From contig CANFZM010000009.1 in NCBI GenBank assembly GCA_947451525.1, positions 53,219 to 117,218 of the forward strand: a DNA stretch of 64,000 bases, given 5' to 3'. The translations under genes and the position numbers were made by a program. A model generated the notes under the pieces. It made no database searches and was not told the DNA's origin. It worked only from the letters and a program-made list of their open reading frames with translations. Origin of the DNA: Flavobacteriaceae bacterium (GTDB lineage: Bacteria; Bacteroidota; Bacteroidia; Flavobacteriales; Flavobacteriaceae). Below are positions 51,577 through 61,225 of this stretch, one piece after another (within the stretch, counting starts at the first letter, position 1; each line of letters opens with the position of its first letter).

Positions 51577-52290
51577 TTATTCTTCTAATATTTCTGATTT
51601 TTGAAGCAGATTTTTATAAATTATACCTCCAACAATGGCTCCTAAAATTGGTGCTGCCCAAAACAACCAAACTTGTTTTAAAGGTTCACCTCCCGCAAAT
51701 AATGCTTGCGATAAAGAACGAGCAGGATTAACTGAGGTATTTGTGATTGGAATACTTACTAAATGTATTAGCGTTAATGCTAAACCAATGGCGATTCCTG
51801 CAAATTTTCCGTTGGCTAATTTATCTGTAGCGCCTAGAATTACAATTAAGAAAAATAAGGTTAAAATAAATTCTGCTGCAAAGCAAGAATACATCGAATA
51901 TCCATCTGGTGAAAAGGTATCAAATCCGTTAGAAGCAAAAGCACCAGCTTTAGTATTGTCAATGCTGTTTCCTGTTTTTCCAGACCAAATGTAAAACAAA
52001 GTTCCAGCAGCCGCAATAGCTCCAATACATTGTGCAATAATATAAGGTACTAAATTTTTAAATGAAAATCTTCCGCTTGCCCAAAGTCCAAAAGATACTG
52101 CGGGGTTAAAATGTCCGCCAGAAATATGTCCTACAGCATAAGCCATGGTCAAAACAGTCAATCCAAATGCAAGAGCTACTCCTGCAAAGCCAATTCCTAA
52201 ATTAGGATAACCAGCAGCAAATAGTGCGCTCCCACAACCTCCAAAAACAAGCCAATACGTTCCAAAAAATTCTGCAAAAAGTTTTCTCAT
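51577..52290 (-). CDS. aqpZ: Aquaporin Z-type channel
   Basis: The 237-residue protein has six helices and both NPA boxes ([12 protein letters not shown] and [13 protein letters not shown]). The Arg after the second NPA is the selectivity-filter residue. AqpZ passes water. Stands alone with own terminator. Confidence 0.92.
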   Translation of the reverse strand: MRKLFAEFFGTYWLVFGGCGSALFAAGYPNLGIGFAGVALAFGLTVLTMAYAVGHISGGHFNPAVSFGLWASGRFSFKNLVPYIIAQCIGAIAAAGTLFYIWSGKTGNSIDNTKAGAFASNGFDTFSPDGYSMYSCFAAEFILTLFFLIVILGATDKLANGKFAGIAIGLALTLIHLVSIPITNTSVNPARSLSQALFAGGEPLKQVWLFWAAPILGAIVGGIIYKNLLQKSEILEE

Positions 52291-52532
52291 AATGTATAAA
52301 ATTTAGTTAGTAATAAATTTAATTTTATACCAGAGATATGAATATCTAGTAATGCATTTCTTTTTTTATAATAATATAAAGATACATCACTATTGTTGTA
52401 GGAAAAAGTTTTTCAACTTTGTTAAAAGTAGAATTTTGGGTATTGAAATAGAATTAAAATTAAAATTCAAGTAACTAGTTCTAAATCTAGAACTAAGATA
52501 TACAAAATTCTAATTAACAGAAAATAAATTGG

Positions 52533-52763
52533 TTATTTATTTCTAAAATGTTTTGTCAAATAATACGAATTCACTCCTAGAATAAATATATTGGTAATTA
52601 TTATAGGCCATGAAGTTACTAGCAAAATGCCATAAATCACAAATATAATAGCTCCAATTGAATTAATAATTCGTAATGTACTGATGTTTTTCATTAAAAA
52701 TGATATCATTATTACTAAAGACGCTAAGTACCCAATCCAATCAGTTAAAGAAATATCAAACAT
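52533..52763 (-). CDS. YgjV/PQ-loop-like small membrane protein
   Basis: The 76-residue protein has three helices (IGYLASLVIMISFLMK, then INSIGAIIFVIYGILLV and IIITNIFILGVNSYYL). Similar small proteins in Bacteroidota are Imp-YgjV types; the name uroporphyrinogen decarboxylase sometimes used for them, as I recall, is not supported by size or sequence. Confidence 0.65.
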   Translation of the reverse strand: MFDISLTDWIGYLASLVIMISFLMKNISTLRIINSIGAIIFVIYGILLVTSWPIIITNIFILGVNSYYLTKHFRNK

Positions 52764-52834
52764 AATTTTGTATTTATTAAGTCTACAAAGATAGTTTTTT
52801 GTTGTCTATGGTTTGCTTATTATATTAATTAAAA

Positions 52835-52866
52835 AAAGCCTTACAAACAATTGTTTATAAGGCTTT
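52835..52866 (-). terminator. Terminator after the Ala/Lys/Thr-rich gene
   Basis: AAAGCCTTA / TAAGGCTTT plus inner AAACAA/TTGTTT, with A-run on the plus strand giving the U-run. Confidence 0.8.
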
Positions 52867-52885
52867 CAGGTTAACTAATTTAATA

Positions 52886-53194
52886 TTAATTAGTCATGTT
52901 TTTTAATTTGGTAGCACCATCACCAACAGATTTTACTGCTTTATTATTCGTTACAGTATTTACTTGATTTGCAGTTGATTCTGCTTTGGTAGCCGCCTTG
53001 TTAACTTTAGTAAGCGCGCTCTCTTTAGTTGCATTTGCTTTGCTAGTTCCTGCTGCTTTTGCTTCTTCTGTTTTTGTTGCTACTGCTTTTTCTGTTTTAG
53101 CTTTAGCATTTGTTACCGCTGTTTTAGCTTTAGTTTGCGCCGATACCGAAACTATTCCCGAGAACAACATTAATCCTAAGATTGCTTTTTTCAT
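52886..53194 (-). CDS. Ala/Lys/Thr-rich low-complexity secreted protein
   Basis: The 102-residue protein has a signal peptide (AILGLMLFSGIVSVSAQ) and a repetitive KAKTxVTNAKAKTEKAVATK region likely helical. No domain recognised. Possibly a periplasmic coiled protein; unknown role. Confidence 0.65.
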   Translation of the reverse strand: MKKAILGLMLFSGIVSVSAQTKAKTAVTNAKAKTEKAVATKTEEAKAAGTSKANATKESALTKVNKAATKAESTANQVNTVTNNKAVKSVGDGATKLKNMTN

Positions 53195-53329
53195 GATATT
53201 TTTATTTTATAAATTAATACTGTTTTTTATTTTACAAAAACCAATCCAATATAAAAACCTAACATTGTTTTTAAGTAAAGATTAACAATAAATTGCAAAT
53301 GAATCCGTTTTTATAAGAAAATACAAACA

Positions 53330-53919
53330 ATGAGGATAGCGTTATTGTTTTTTCTTACAATTTTAAATTGCAGTAATAAGCCAATTATAAAAAACAGTAA
53401 AAATTATTCAACCTTTAATAAAGAAGCGTTAGAATTTTGTAAAAATAAAGGTTTTAATGAAGACTATTATTTCTTATTAGATATGAGTATTCATCCTGGT
53501 AAGAACCGTTTTTTTGTTTACGATTTTAAACAAAATAAAATCATAAACCAGAATTTAGTTACTCATGGAAGTTGTGACCAATTGGAAGAAAATCCAGAAC
53601 AGTGGGAAAAGGCAAAATTGATAATAGAAACAATAGCCATTGTTCCATGAAAGGGAAATTTAAAATAGGTGTTCGTGCCTATAGCCAATGGGGAATTCAT
53701 GTTAAATATGTTTTGCATGGATTAGAAAAATCGAATGCTAATGCCGAAGATCGAGTAGTAGTACTTCATTCTTGGGAAGCGGTTTCTAATAAGGAAATTT
53801 ATCCTCAAGTTAGCCCTTTAAGTTGGGGATGCCCTGCAGTTTCTAATGACTTTATGAAGCTTTTGGATACAAAATTAAAAGCTGCTAAAAAGCCTGTTTT
53901 ATTATGGATTATTGATTAA
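53330..53919 (+). pseudogene. Frameshifted murein L,D-transpeptidase catalytic-domain protein
   Basis: The first frame (53330-53650) has a lipoprotein-like start, then NEDYYFLLDMSIHPGKNRFF and LVTHGSC. The second (to 53919) has GKFKIGVRAYSQWGIHVKY, VVLHSWEAVS and LSWGCPAVSNDF with the catalytic SxGC. Restoring one T near 53617 joins KFDNRNNSHCSMKGKF. Together ~196 residues, a full L,D-transpeptidase-like protein. Broken by one base or a sequencing error. Confidence 0.8.
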
Positions 53920-53923
53920 TAAA

Positions 53924-53964
53924 AAATAAACCCTATAAAAAAAATAAATTTATAGGGTTTATTT
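53924..53964. terminator. Bidirectional terminator
   Basis: AAATAAACCCTATAAA (53924-53939) / TTTATAGGGTTTATTT (53949-53964), 16-bp perfect stem. Confidence 0.9.
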
Positions 53965-53969
53965 TAATA

Positions 53970-54791
53970 TCATCTTCGTCCACCACCATTGGATCTTCTA
54001 CCACCATTGTTTATTCTATTTCCACCATATCGAATAGTTCCTTTTCTATTTTCTCTTGGAACCGCATTGCTGCTTCTGCTAGGAAAAGTTATCGTTGAGA
54101 ATCGTCTTCTAGGTACGTATAAGTTGTGCGCAATTGCAACTCTACGCATAGTAACTTTTCGGTATTGATTTCTGTAAATGTAACAATTACTATAGAAAAC
54201 TGTAAATTGAAAAGGTCTCCACGGTCTCCACCATTTAGGATAATGGTTCCAATGCCAAGGTGAATGCCAAACGATATAGTTAGGAGCATATATAAATTGT
54301 ATGCAAGGCCAAAACCAAACATTTATAATAATCTGTTTCAGTTTTATTTCGGCTGCAAATGGACCGCCTTTTCCGCCCGAATTAGTTTCTGTTACTTCAG
54401 ATGGTTCTACAAAAGTGTTCTGCGCATATAAATTGGCATCACCTTCTATTTGAAGCACGACATTTTCCGGCCCAGTTTTTTCAATTCCAATTGTAGCAAT
54501 ATCTTGTTTAATTTTTTTGTTTGTATAGGTGCTTAAAATAATTACATGACTAGTGCCATCTTGTATAGCATCTACCATAATATAATCGGTGTCGCCATCA
54601 TTATTTAAATCTAGATTATTCACCGAATTATTTTCTTGGTTTAGAAGCGTTTCAAATTCTTCTATAGAATTGGCTTTTTTAAATAATGCCAATGCACCTT
54701 CTAAACTAAAATTATCACCGGTATTTTCTGGCTGACTAAATGCAGTAGTAATTCCTAGAAAAACTAACAGCAGAACTAATGATTTTTTCAT
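53970..54791 (-). CDS. Secreted protein with W/H/Y-rich region and basic Gly/Arg tail
   Basis: ATG 54791 gives the signal MKKSLVLLLVFLGITTAFSQ. The N-terminal half is ordinary (NSVNNLDLNNDGDTDYIMVD, ~55-75), then a Trp/His/Pro-rich stretch (WHSPWHWNHYPKWWRPWRP) and a C-terminal tail rich in Arg, Asn and Gly (GGRRSNGGGRR). I do not recognise a family. Likely exported; the tail might bind nucleic acid or polysaccharide. Confidence 0.65.
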   Translation of the reverse strand: MKKSLVLLLVFLGITTAFSQPENTGDNFSLEGALALFKKANSIEEFETLLNQENNSVNNLDLNNDGDTDYIMVDAIQDGTSHVIILSTYTNKKIKQDIATIGIEKTGPENVVLQIEGDANLYAQNTFVEPSEVTETNSGGKGGPFAAEIKLKQIIINVWFWPCIQFIYAPNYIVWHSPWHWNHYPKWWRPWRPFQFTVFYSNCYIYRNQYRKVTMRRVAIAHNLYVPRRRFSTITFPSRSSNAVPRENRKGTIRYGGNRINNGGRRSNGGGRR

Positions 54792-54948
54792 ATGATGAAA
54801 TTTTAATATCCACATTTAAATTTAGTGATTTTTTTTCAATAGGACACTATTTAAGTTCGAAATTTTAACAACTAAAATGATTTAATATTTCAATTTGGAT
54901 TTAAGTTTTAATTAAGTTTTTTTAAAGTTAATTTAAATAATATCCGTC

Positions 54949-54956
54949 TAGATTTG
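54949..54956 (+). promoter_or_regulatory. Candidate -7 box (TAGATTTG)
   Basis: TAGATTTG lies 43 bp before the ATG of the Lys/Glu-rich secreted protein gene. No clear -33. Confidence 0.4.
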
Positions 54957-54998
54957 TATTAGAAATTTAAACAATTATTAATTCTAAATTCAAAAAAA

Positions 54999-55190
54999 AT
55001 GAAAAAATTAATTTCAATGATGGCATTAGTTGCTTTCTTATTTGCAGGAACAGTGAACGCTCAACAAAAACCAGAAGCTAAAAAAGACGCAGTTAAAACT
55101 GAAAAAAAAGAAGCTAAAACTGAGAAAAAAGAAGCTAAAAAAGAAATGAAAGCTGAGAAAAAAGAAGCTAAAAAAGAAGTTAAGAAATAA
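54999..55190 (+). CDS. Small secreted Lys/Glu/Ala repeat protein
   Basis: The 63-residue protein has a signal peptide ending VNAQ and repeats of KKEAKTEK. Likely helical and strongly charged in the periplasm. A parallel of the Ala/Lys/Thr-rich protein at 52886. Function unknown. Confidence 0.65.
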   Translation: MKKLISMMALVAFLFAGTVNAQQKPEAKKDAVKTEKKEAKTEKKEAKKEMKAEKKEAKKEVKK

Positions 55191-55326
55191 TATTATTTTT
55201 TAACTTTTCAGAAAAGTGTTCAAGTATTTGGACACTTTTTTTGTTTGTAAAATTGTGTAGTAATAAATTGGATATTGCACTCTACTTAACTAAAACTTTC
55301 CGAACTTTGAACTCAAAATAAATCTA

Positions 55327-55755
55327 ATGAAAGTAAATCCTAAAAACGGTATTGACCAACTTCTTTTCGGAATGCAGCAAAAAGACGTTATTGCTATTTA
55401 TGGTTCTCCCGATAAAGAATTTGAAGACGAAGAACAAAACATAATTTTTTTATATAACAATTTGCAATTGCGTTTGACTTTTTATCAAGATGAAGCTATG
55501 AAATTGGGGTATATGATAACTTCCAATCCTGAAGTAACTTTGTTAGATAAAAAAGTAATTGGTTTGGAGGTAGAAACTATTAAAAAGGAATTGCCTTTTA
55601 AATCTTGGGAAGAAGAAGATTTTGATTCCACTGAAAATCATTTCAATGAAAGTAATTGGTTGGTTTTACAATCGGAATTCGGGAAGATTATCCGTGTAGA
55701 AATTGGTGCTATCATAAACGATAACGACGAATTTGAATGGAAATTCAAAAAATAA
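55327..55755 (+). CDS. Hypothetical protein, soluble alpha/beta
   Basis: The 142-residue protein begins MKVNPKNGIDQLLFGMQQKD and reads as mixed strand/helix (IIFLYNNLQLRLTFYQDE, then NWLVLQSEFGKIIRVEIG). No family recognised. Followed by a good terminator. Confidence 0.55.
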   Translation: MKVNPKNGIDQLLFGMQQKDVIAIYGSPDKEFEDEEQNIIFLYNNLQLRLTFYQDEAMKLGYMITSNPEVTLLDKKVIGLEVETIKKELPFKSWEEEDFDSTENHFNESNWLVLQSEFGKIIRVEIGAIINDNDEFEWKFKK

Positions 55756-55774
55756 TTTCGTTTTAAAGCATAAA

Positions 55775-55816
55775 AAAAGGCACAGAAGAAAAAATCTTTT
55801 GTGCCTTTATTTTATT
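55775..55816. terminator. Terminator between convergent genes
   Basis: AAAGGCACAGAAGA / TCTTTTGTGCCTTT (one G-U), A-run and T-run flanks. Confidence 0.85.
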
Positions 55817-55824
55817 TAAGAGAA

Positions 55825-57081
55825 TTATTTAGTTGGAGCAGGAGCGGCTTCTAATAATTCAACTTCAAATATAATATTAGCATTTGGAGGAATTACACCA
55901 CCAGCACCTCTTTCGCCATAACCTAAGTTAGATGGGATGAAAATAGTTGCTTTATCTCCAAAAGAAAGTGCATTTAAACCTTCAACAAATCCAGGAATGA
56001 ATTGGTATTCTCCAGCTTTAGCTTGCATCGGTTGGTATCCATTAGCATTTGCTCTGTTTTGGTCGAATTTACCATACTCTTTAGCAACGTTTTCTCTACA
56101 GCTATCAAATAAACTACCGTCTTCTAAATATCCTGCATAATTGATGAATACAGTAGTTCCATTTTCTGGTTTTTTACCAGCACCTTTTTCAGTGATAACA
56201 TATTGTAATCCAGAAGCAGTTTTAGTAGCAGTTTGTTTTAAAGCATTTAAAGCAGCAACTTTAGTAGCCATAACAGTTCCAAATTTTGAAGTGTACTCTG
56301 CTTTTTTAACAGCATCTAATTCTGCTTGTTTCTTTTTAGCTTCCGCATCTAGTTCTGCTTGTTTTTTATCATCGTCTGCTTTCCCAGCAAAATAATCAGA
56401 AAATACTTTGGTAGCATTGAATTTATTAGCATCTGCACCTTTTCTTATTATAGTAACTTTAGTAATCACATCGTCTTTCAATATTTTATTTACAATATCC
56501 ATTCCAGAAGCTACATATCCAAAAATGGTATGTTTGCCATTTAACCATTCAGTTTGAGCTATTGTAATAAAAAATTGGGAACCATTAGTTTTTGGCCCTG
56601 AATTAGCCATAGCTAAAATTCCAACTTTGTCAAATTTAGCATCGGTAAATTCATCTTTAAAAGCGTAACCAGGTCCACCTTGACCAGTTCCATCTGGATC
56701 TCCACCTTGTATCATAAAGTCTTGTTGGTCACCATTTAATTTAGAAATTACTCTATGGAATTTCAATCCGTCAAAGAATTTTTTCCCTTTGTATTTTTCT
56801 GCAACTTGTGTGTTAGTACCTTCTGCTAAAGCAATAAAGTTAGCAACAGTAACTGGCGCTTTTTGGTATTCTAATTTAATTAAAATTTTACCTTTAACAG
56901 TTTCCATTTCGGCAAAAATACCTTCTTTAGTATTAATTGCTGGTGCAGCAGGAGTAGAGGTAGTTAATTGTGGTTTTACAGCAACAGTTGTAGTTGCTTT
57001 TTTAACTGGTTTTTTTGTTTGCGCATTCACAATTGTTAATCCAAAAAAGAATAACAAGGCAATTTTAAATTTCATTTTCAT
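55825..57081 (-). CDS. Cyclophilin-FKBP fusion peptidylprolyl isomerase, secreted
   Basis: The 418-residue protein has a signal peptide (IALLFFFGLTIVNAQ), cyclophilin domain (~50-215: KFHRVISKLNGDQQDFMIQG, then GPKTNGSQFFITIAQTEWLNG), a linker of charged helix, and an FKBP domain (~310-410: VFINYAGYLEDGSLFDS, then IPSNLGYGERGAGGVIPP). It catalyses prolyl isomerisation in the periplasm. Next to a paralog in one operon with gldI and nrnA. Confidence 0.92.
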   Translation of the reverse strand: MKMKFKIALLFFFGLTIVNAQTKKPVKKATTTVAVKPQLTTSTPAAPAINTKEGIFAEMETVKGKILIKLEYQKAPVTVANFIALAEGTNTQVAEKYKGKKFFDGLKFHRVISKLNGDQQDFMIQGGDPDGTGQGGPGYAFKDEFTDAKFDKVGILAMANSGPKTNGSQFFITIAQTEWLNGKHTIFGYVASGMDIVNKILKDDVITKVTIIRKGADANKFNATKVFSDYFAGKADDDKKQAELDAEAKKKQAELDAVKKAEYTSKFGTVMATKVAALNALKQTATKTASGLQYVITEKGAGKKPENGTTVFINYAGYLEDGSLFDSCRENVAKEYGKFDQNRANANGYQPMQAKAGEYQFIPGFVEGLNALSFGDKATIFIPSNLGYGERGAGGVIPPNANIIFEVELLEAAPAPTK

Positions 57082-57111
57082 TAGTAATTAATTTATTGAT
57101 TTATATTTAGT

Positions 57112-58233
57112 TTACATTTTCTCTAATACTTCCACTTCAAAGATGATGTTGGCATTGGGTGGAATCACATTTCCTGCTCCGTTTTCACCATATCCTAAAT
57201 TAGAAGGGATGAATAACACAGCTTTATCACCAATATTTAATTTGGATAAGCCTTCTTCAAAACCTGGAATCATACCTCCTTTAGATCCAACTTGAAAAGG
57301 TAGCGGAGAATACCCATTTTGAGCAGCTCTTTGAGGATCTAATTTTCCGAAAGTTTGCGCAGTTTCTTGTGAACTTGTGTCAAATAAAGTTCCGTTTTCT
57401 AAAAAGCCTGCGTATTTAATAAAAACAGTGCTTCCGTTTGCAGGCTTTTTACCAGTTCCTTTTTGGGAAATAGTATACTGCAATCCGGTACTTGTTTTAG
57501 TTGCTGATGCTTTTGCCTGTGCGAAAAAAGCAAGTTTATCTGTAGTTACTTTTTTGTAAGTTGCAGCATAAACTGCTTCTTGTTTCTTTTGATTTTCAGA
57601 TTCGGTTTTGAAGTAATCACTGAAAATTTTCACGGCATCAAATTTCTTTGCAGCTTCTCCTTTACGTATTATTTTAATCGAATTAATAGCGTCATCTTGC
57701 ACTACAGCGTTTACAACCTTCATTCCTTTTTCAATCACATGACCAAAAATGGTGTGTTTTCCATCTAACCAAGGCGTATCTTTTAAAGTAATAAAAAACT
57801 GACTTCCATTGGTTCCAGGGCCAGAATTTGCCATTGCTAATAATCCACCTTTATCAAATTTTAAGTCAGTAATTTCATCTTTAAATTTAAAACCTGCATC
57901 GCCAGAACCATTTCCTAACGGGTCACCACCTTGAATCATAAAATCCTCAGCATCACCATTGGTTTTAGATATTACTCGGTGAAATTTCAAACCATTGTAT
58001 AACGGTTTTCCTTTGTAATCTTCGGATACAAATGGATGGCTTCCTTCTGCAAGTGCAATGAAATTTGCTACAGTTATAGGTGCTTTAGTATATTCCAATT
58101 GAACTAAAACATTCCCTTTGGAAGTTTCTATATCTGCATACAAACCATCGGGTAAATTGTTGTGACCATCTCCTTTACATCCTACAAATAATACTGCTGC
58201 GAGTACTGCTAATAAGTTTCCTATTCTTTTCAT
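57112..58233 (-). CDS. Cyclophilin-FKBP fusion peptidylprolyl isomerase, lipoprotein
   Basis: The 373-residue protein has a lipoprotein signal ending VGC, then the same cyclophilin (GGDPLGNGSGDAGFKFKDE) and FKBP (FLENGTLFDTSSQE, then SNLGYGENGAGNVIPPNA) domains as the downstream paralog. Together they are a tandem duplication. Located 1 bp after gldI. Confidence 0.92.
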   Translation of the reverse strand: MKRIGNLLAVLAAVLFVGCKGDGHNNLPDGLYADIETSKGNVLVQLEYTKAPITVANFIALAEGSHPFVSEDYKGKPLYNGLKFHRVISKTNGDAEDFMIQGGDPLGNGSGDAGFKFKDEITDLKFDKGGLLAMANSGPGTNGSQFFITLKDTPWLDGKHTIFGHVIEKGMKVVNAVVQDDAINSIKIIRKGEAAKKFDAVKIFSDYFKTESENQKKQEAVYAATYKKVTTDKLAFFAQAKASATKTSTGLQYTISQKGTGKKPANGSTVFIKYAGFLENGTLFDTSSQETAQTFGKLDPQRAAQNGYSPLPFQVGSKGGMIPGFEEGLSKLNIGDKAVLFIPSNLGYGENGAGNVIPPNANIIFEVEVLEKM

Positions 58234-58234
58234 T

Positions 58235-58798
58235 TTATTCTTGAGTTGTTTTATTTTCGGTTTTAAAATCGTTTAAAGTAACGGTACAAATAAGTGGTTC
58301 GTTAGTTCCAATTCGTCTGTTATCTCCATGGTATCCAAAAGCCATGTGCGACGGAAATAAAAACGTTACGGTTTCGGATTTATGCATCAACTTAATACCG
58401 TGACGTAATCCCATCATTATATTTTGTTTATCAACAATATAGTTTTGTGGTTTTAATTCCAATTGTGAATAAATTACGTTGCCTTTTATATCTTTAATTT
58501 CATAATCAAAACTAGCCACATCGCCTTTTTTAGGACGAAGGGTGTCTCTATCATTTTTCACATCATAATAGTACCAATATCCTTTTTGGGAAGCAATGTA
58601 TTTAACTTTTGGATTACTTTTTATTATGGAATCAATTTGACCTTCTTCGCCTTTAATAAGCTTTTTATTGCGTTCAGCAGATGCTTTTAAAAACTCTCCT
58701 GACGAATGCGAAATAGGCATACGAGCTTGTTGTTGTTTACAACTTGCAAGGGATAGAACGGCAATGCTTACAGTGAATATTTTTTTTAGTATTCTCAT
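58235..58798 (-). CDS. gldI: Gliding motility lipoprotein GldI (FKBP-type)
   Basis: The 187-residue lipoprotein (signal ending LASC) has FKBP-like segments (GDVASFDYEIKDIKGNVI, then RHGIKLMHKSETVTFLFPSHMAFGYH). GldI is needed for gliding in Flavobacterium. 1 bp after nrnA; operon with the two fusion isomerases. Confidence 0.88.
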   Translation of the reverse strand: MRILKKIFTVSIAVLSLASCKQQQARMPISHSSGEFLKASAERNKKLIKGEEGQIDSIIKSNPKVKYIASQKGYWYYYDVKNDRDTLRPKKGDVASFDYEIKDIKGNVIYSQLELKPQNYIVDKQNIMMGLRHGIKLMHKSETVTFLFPSHMAFGYHGDNRRIGTNEPLICTVTLNDFKTENKTTQE

Positions 58799-59803
58799 TT
58801 AGATAATAATTTTTGAAATTATAGTTTCAAATTTTTCTATGGTTTTTGCCAAAGTATCATTCGATTTTCCTCCAGCAGCATTAATGTGACCACCACCGCT
58901 AAAGTGTTCTCTAGCAAATTGATTTACATCAAATGCACCTTGCGAACGGAAGGATATTTTAACAATATTTTCGTCGCGATGTTCAATGAAAATTGCCGCA
59001 AAAACAATGCCTTTTATAGTCAAACCATAATTTACAATGCCTTCGGTATCGCCTTTTACATAATTAAATTCGTCTAATTCTTTTTGCGAAAGCGAAATAT
59101 AAGCCGTTTTTAATTCTGGAATGACCTTCATGTTTTGCAAGGCTCTTCCTAAAAGTTGCAATCTATCGTAAGAGTTATTGTCAAATAATAGAGTTGGAAT
59201 CTCAGAATTGTCAATCCCCAAATCAATGAATTCTGCAGCAATTCTGTGCGTAGTTCCGGTTGTTTTTGGATAACGAAATCCACCAGAATCGGTCAGAATT
59301 CCTGTATATAAACAAGTAGCAATAGTTTTATCTATTAAAGTTTTTTTATTTAAAAACCCGATGAAATTGTACACCATTTCGCAAGTAGAACCAAAAGCAG
59401 TATCCGAATAAGTATATTTTGCATAGGTATCTGGCAATTGGTGGTGATCAATCATTACCATAGGAACGGTAAGTTTGTTCAAAACGTTTTCCATTTCTCC
59501 TGTTCGGTGTAATGCATTAAAATCTAAAGTAAAAATAAGATCTTGTTCTTGCAAGATTTTTGCAACTTTTACTTTCTCGTTTTCATATACTAAAACCTTA
59601 TCAGTAGCAGGCAACCAAGCTAGAAAGTTAGGGAAATCATTGGGTGCAATTACTACTGGCTGGTGGTTTAATTTCAATAGAAAATGATACATTCCGAGGG
59701 TAGAACCCATGGCATCACCATCAGGACTTCGGTGGGGTATAATAGCAATTTTCTTTGGCGTTGCCAATAATTCGTTTATTTCGAGAATGTCTTTTTCGTT
59801 CAT
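58799..59803 (-). CDS. DHH family phosphoesterase, NrnA-like
   Basis: The 334-residue protein has the DHH motifs (IPHRSPDGDAMGSTLG, VMIDHHQLPD) and DHHA1 end GGGHINAAGGKS. NrnA degrades nanoRNA and dephosphorylates PAP. Heads the gldI operon. Confidence 0.9.
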   Translation of the reverse strand: MNEKDILEINELLATPKKIAIIPHRSPDGDAMGSTLGMYHFLLKLNHQPVVIAPNDFPNFLAWLPATDKVLVYENEKVKVAKILQEQDLIFTLDFNALHRTGEMENVLNKLTVPMVMIDHHQLPDTYAKYTYSDTAFGSTCEMVYNFIGFLNKKTLIDKTIATCLYTGILTDSGGFRYPKTTGTTHRIAAEFIDLGIDNSEIPTLLFDNNSYDRLQLLGRALQNMKVIPELKTAYISLSQKELDEFNYVKGDTEGIVNYGLTIKGIVFAAIFIEHRDENIVKISFRSQGAFDVNQFAREHFSGGGHINAAGGKSNDTLAKTIEKFETIISKIII

Positions 59804-59870
59804 AGGATGCGAAATTACATTTTTTTAACTAATTGTGAATTATTTTAGCATTATTACAACATTTTAATTG

Positions 59871-61130
59871 CTATAAATTTTCAAAGTCATTTTGAAAAAG
59901 TTTTTTATACAAATGTTGCTTTGGTCCATTAACAATTTGCGAAGAGTAAATCCCTACAGAACCCGAACAGAAGTAAGCCACAAGACAAGCTAATCCTATG
60001 TAAATGCCACAATCCAACCCAAAAAGCTCCATCCCCATAATGGTACAAGCAATTGGGGTATGGGTGGCTCCCGAGAATACGGCTACGAAACCCATTCCGG
60101 CTAATAGGGCAATTGGTAAAGGTACAAATCCTGATAGGGTACTGCCTAAAGTTGCGCCAATAAAGAACAAGGGAGTAACTTCACCACCCTTAAATCCGGC
60201 ACCTAAGGTAAAAGCGGTGAAGAGTAATTTGAGTAAAAAATCGTAATTGCCGCTGCTGGTGTGAAATGCTTCTACAAGTGTTGGGATTCCCAATCCTAGA
60301 AATTTGGTAGTACCAATGCAGTAAAAAGCTATTGCCAAAACAATACCTCCTATCATTGGGCGCAGGGGTGGAAAGGCAATGTATTTAGTAAATAAATTTC
60401 CGAAAAAATGCGTGGTTTTAGAAAAAGCCATTGCCGTTAATCCGAATAGAATTCCGACTAAAAGTATCCATCCAAAATTTACTAGAGATACACTTGGAAT
60501 GATTGGGATAGTGTAATGGGTATGTTGTATCTGAAGAAATTCTACAGTATAATAGGCAACTAAGGCAGTGAAAAAAGAAGGCACAATACTGCGGTAACTT
60601 ACTTTACTAAAAAAAACTATTTCTATTGCAAAGACAGCTCCAGCAATTGGGGTTCCGAAAACGGAAGCAAACCCTGCACTAATTCCGATTATTAATAGGG
60701 TTCTTCTTTCGGCTTTTGTTAATTGGAATAGTGATGGAAATTGATCGGCAATAGCACTTCCCATTTGTACTGCGGTGCCTTCGCGACCTGCAGAACCTCC
60801 AAAAAGATGGGTTAATAAGGTGCCAATTAACACTAAAGGCACCATTTTAAAAGGAATTTTTTGCTTGGGATTTTCGTATTCTTCGAGAATCAAATTGTTT
60901 CCCTTAACCACTTCTTTGCCAAAGTAATGGTACAATAATCCGACCATTAATCCCCCAAGGGGCATTAGCCAAACAATAAAAAGATGGTTATCTCGAAAGG
61001 TAGAAACCCAATTTAAGGAAACTAAAAATAGGGCAGAAGCCAAACCTGAAAGTAGTCCTACAGCTAAACACAACACTAACCATTTGGTAGCATTTTTTAG
61101 TAAAGATTCTTTTAAGTTGGGTTGTTTCAT
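59871..61130 (-). CDS. ClC-type voltage-gated chloride channel family protein
   Basis: The 419-residue protein has about ten helices and the ClC signatures GSAGREGTAVQMG (gating Glu in GREG) and GAGFKGGEVTPLFFIGA. It exchanges chloride for protons or passes chloride. No CBS domain. Stands alone. Confidence 0.9.
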   Translation of the reverse strand: MKQPNLKESLLKNATKWLVLCLAVGLLSGLASALFLVSLNWVSTFRDNHLFIVWLMPLGGLMVGLLYHYFGKEVVKGNNLILEEYENPKQKIPFKMVPLVLIGTLLTHLFGGSAGREGTAVQMGSAIADQFPSLFQLTKAERRTLLIIGISAGFASVFGTPIAGAVFAIEIVFFSKVSYRSIVPSFFTALVAYYTVEFLQIQHTHYTIPIIPSVSLVNFGWILLVGILFGLTAMAFSKTTHFFGNLFTKYIAFPPLRPMIGGIVLAIAFYCIGTTKFLGLGIPTLVEAFHTSSGNYDFLLKLLFTAFTLGAGFKGGEVTPLFFIGATLGSTLSGFVPLPIALLAGMGFVAVFSGATHTPIACTIMGMELFGLDCGIYIGLACLVAYFCSGSVGIYSSQIVNGPKQHLYKKLFQNDFENL

Positions 61131-61225
61131 TTGAATTAAAAGGCCTTTATTGGGCTTTCAAATGTAATAAAATATTTCAACTTATGCCTTTATGGTTTAA
61201 AACCTTAGAGGGATAAGGGTTATAA

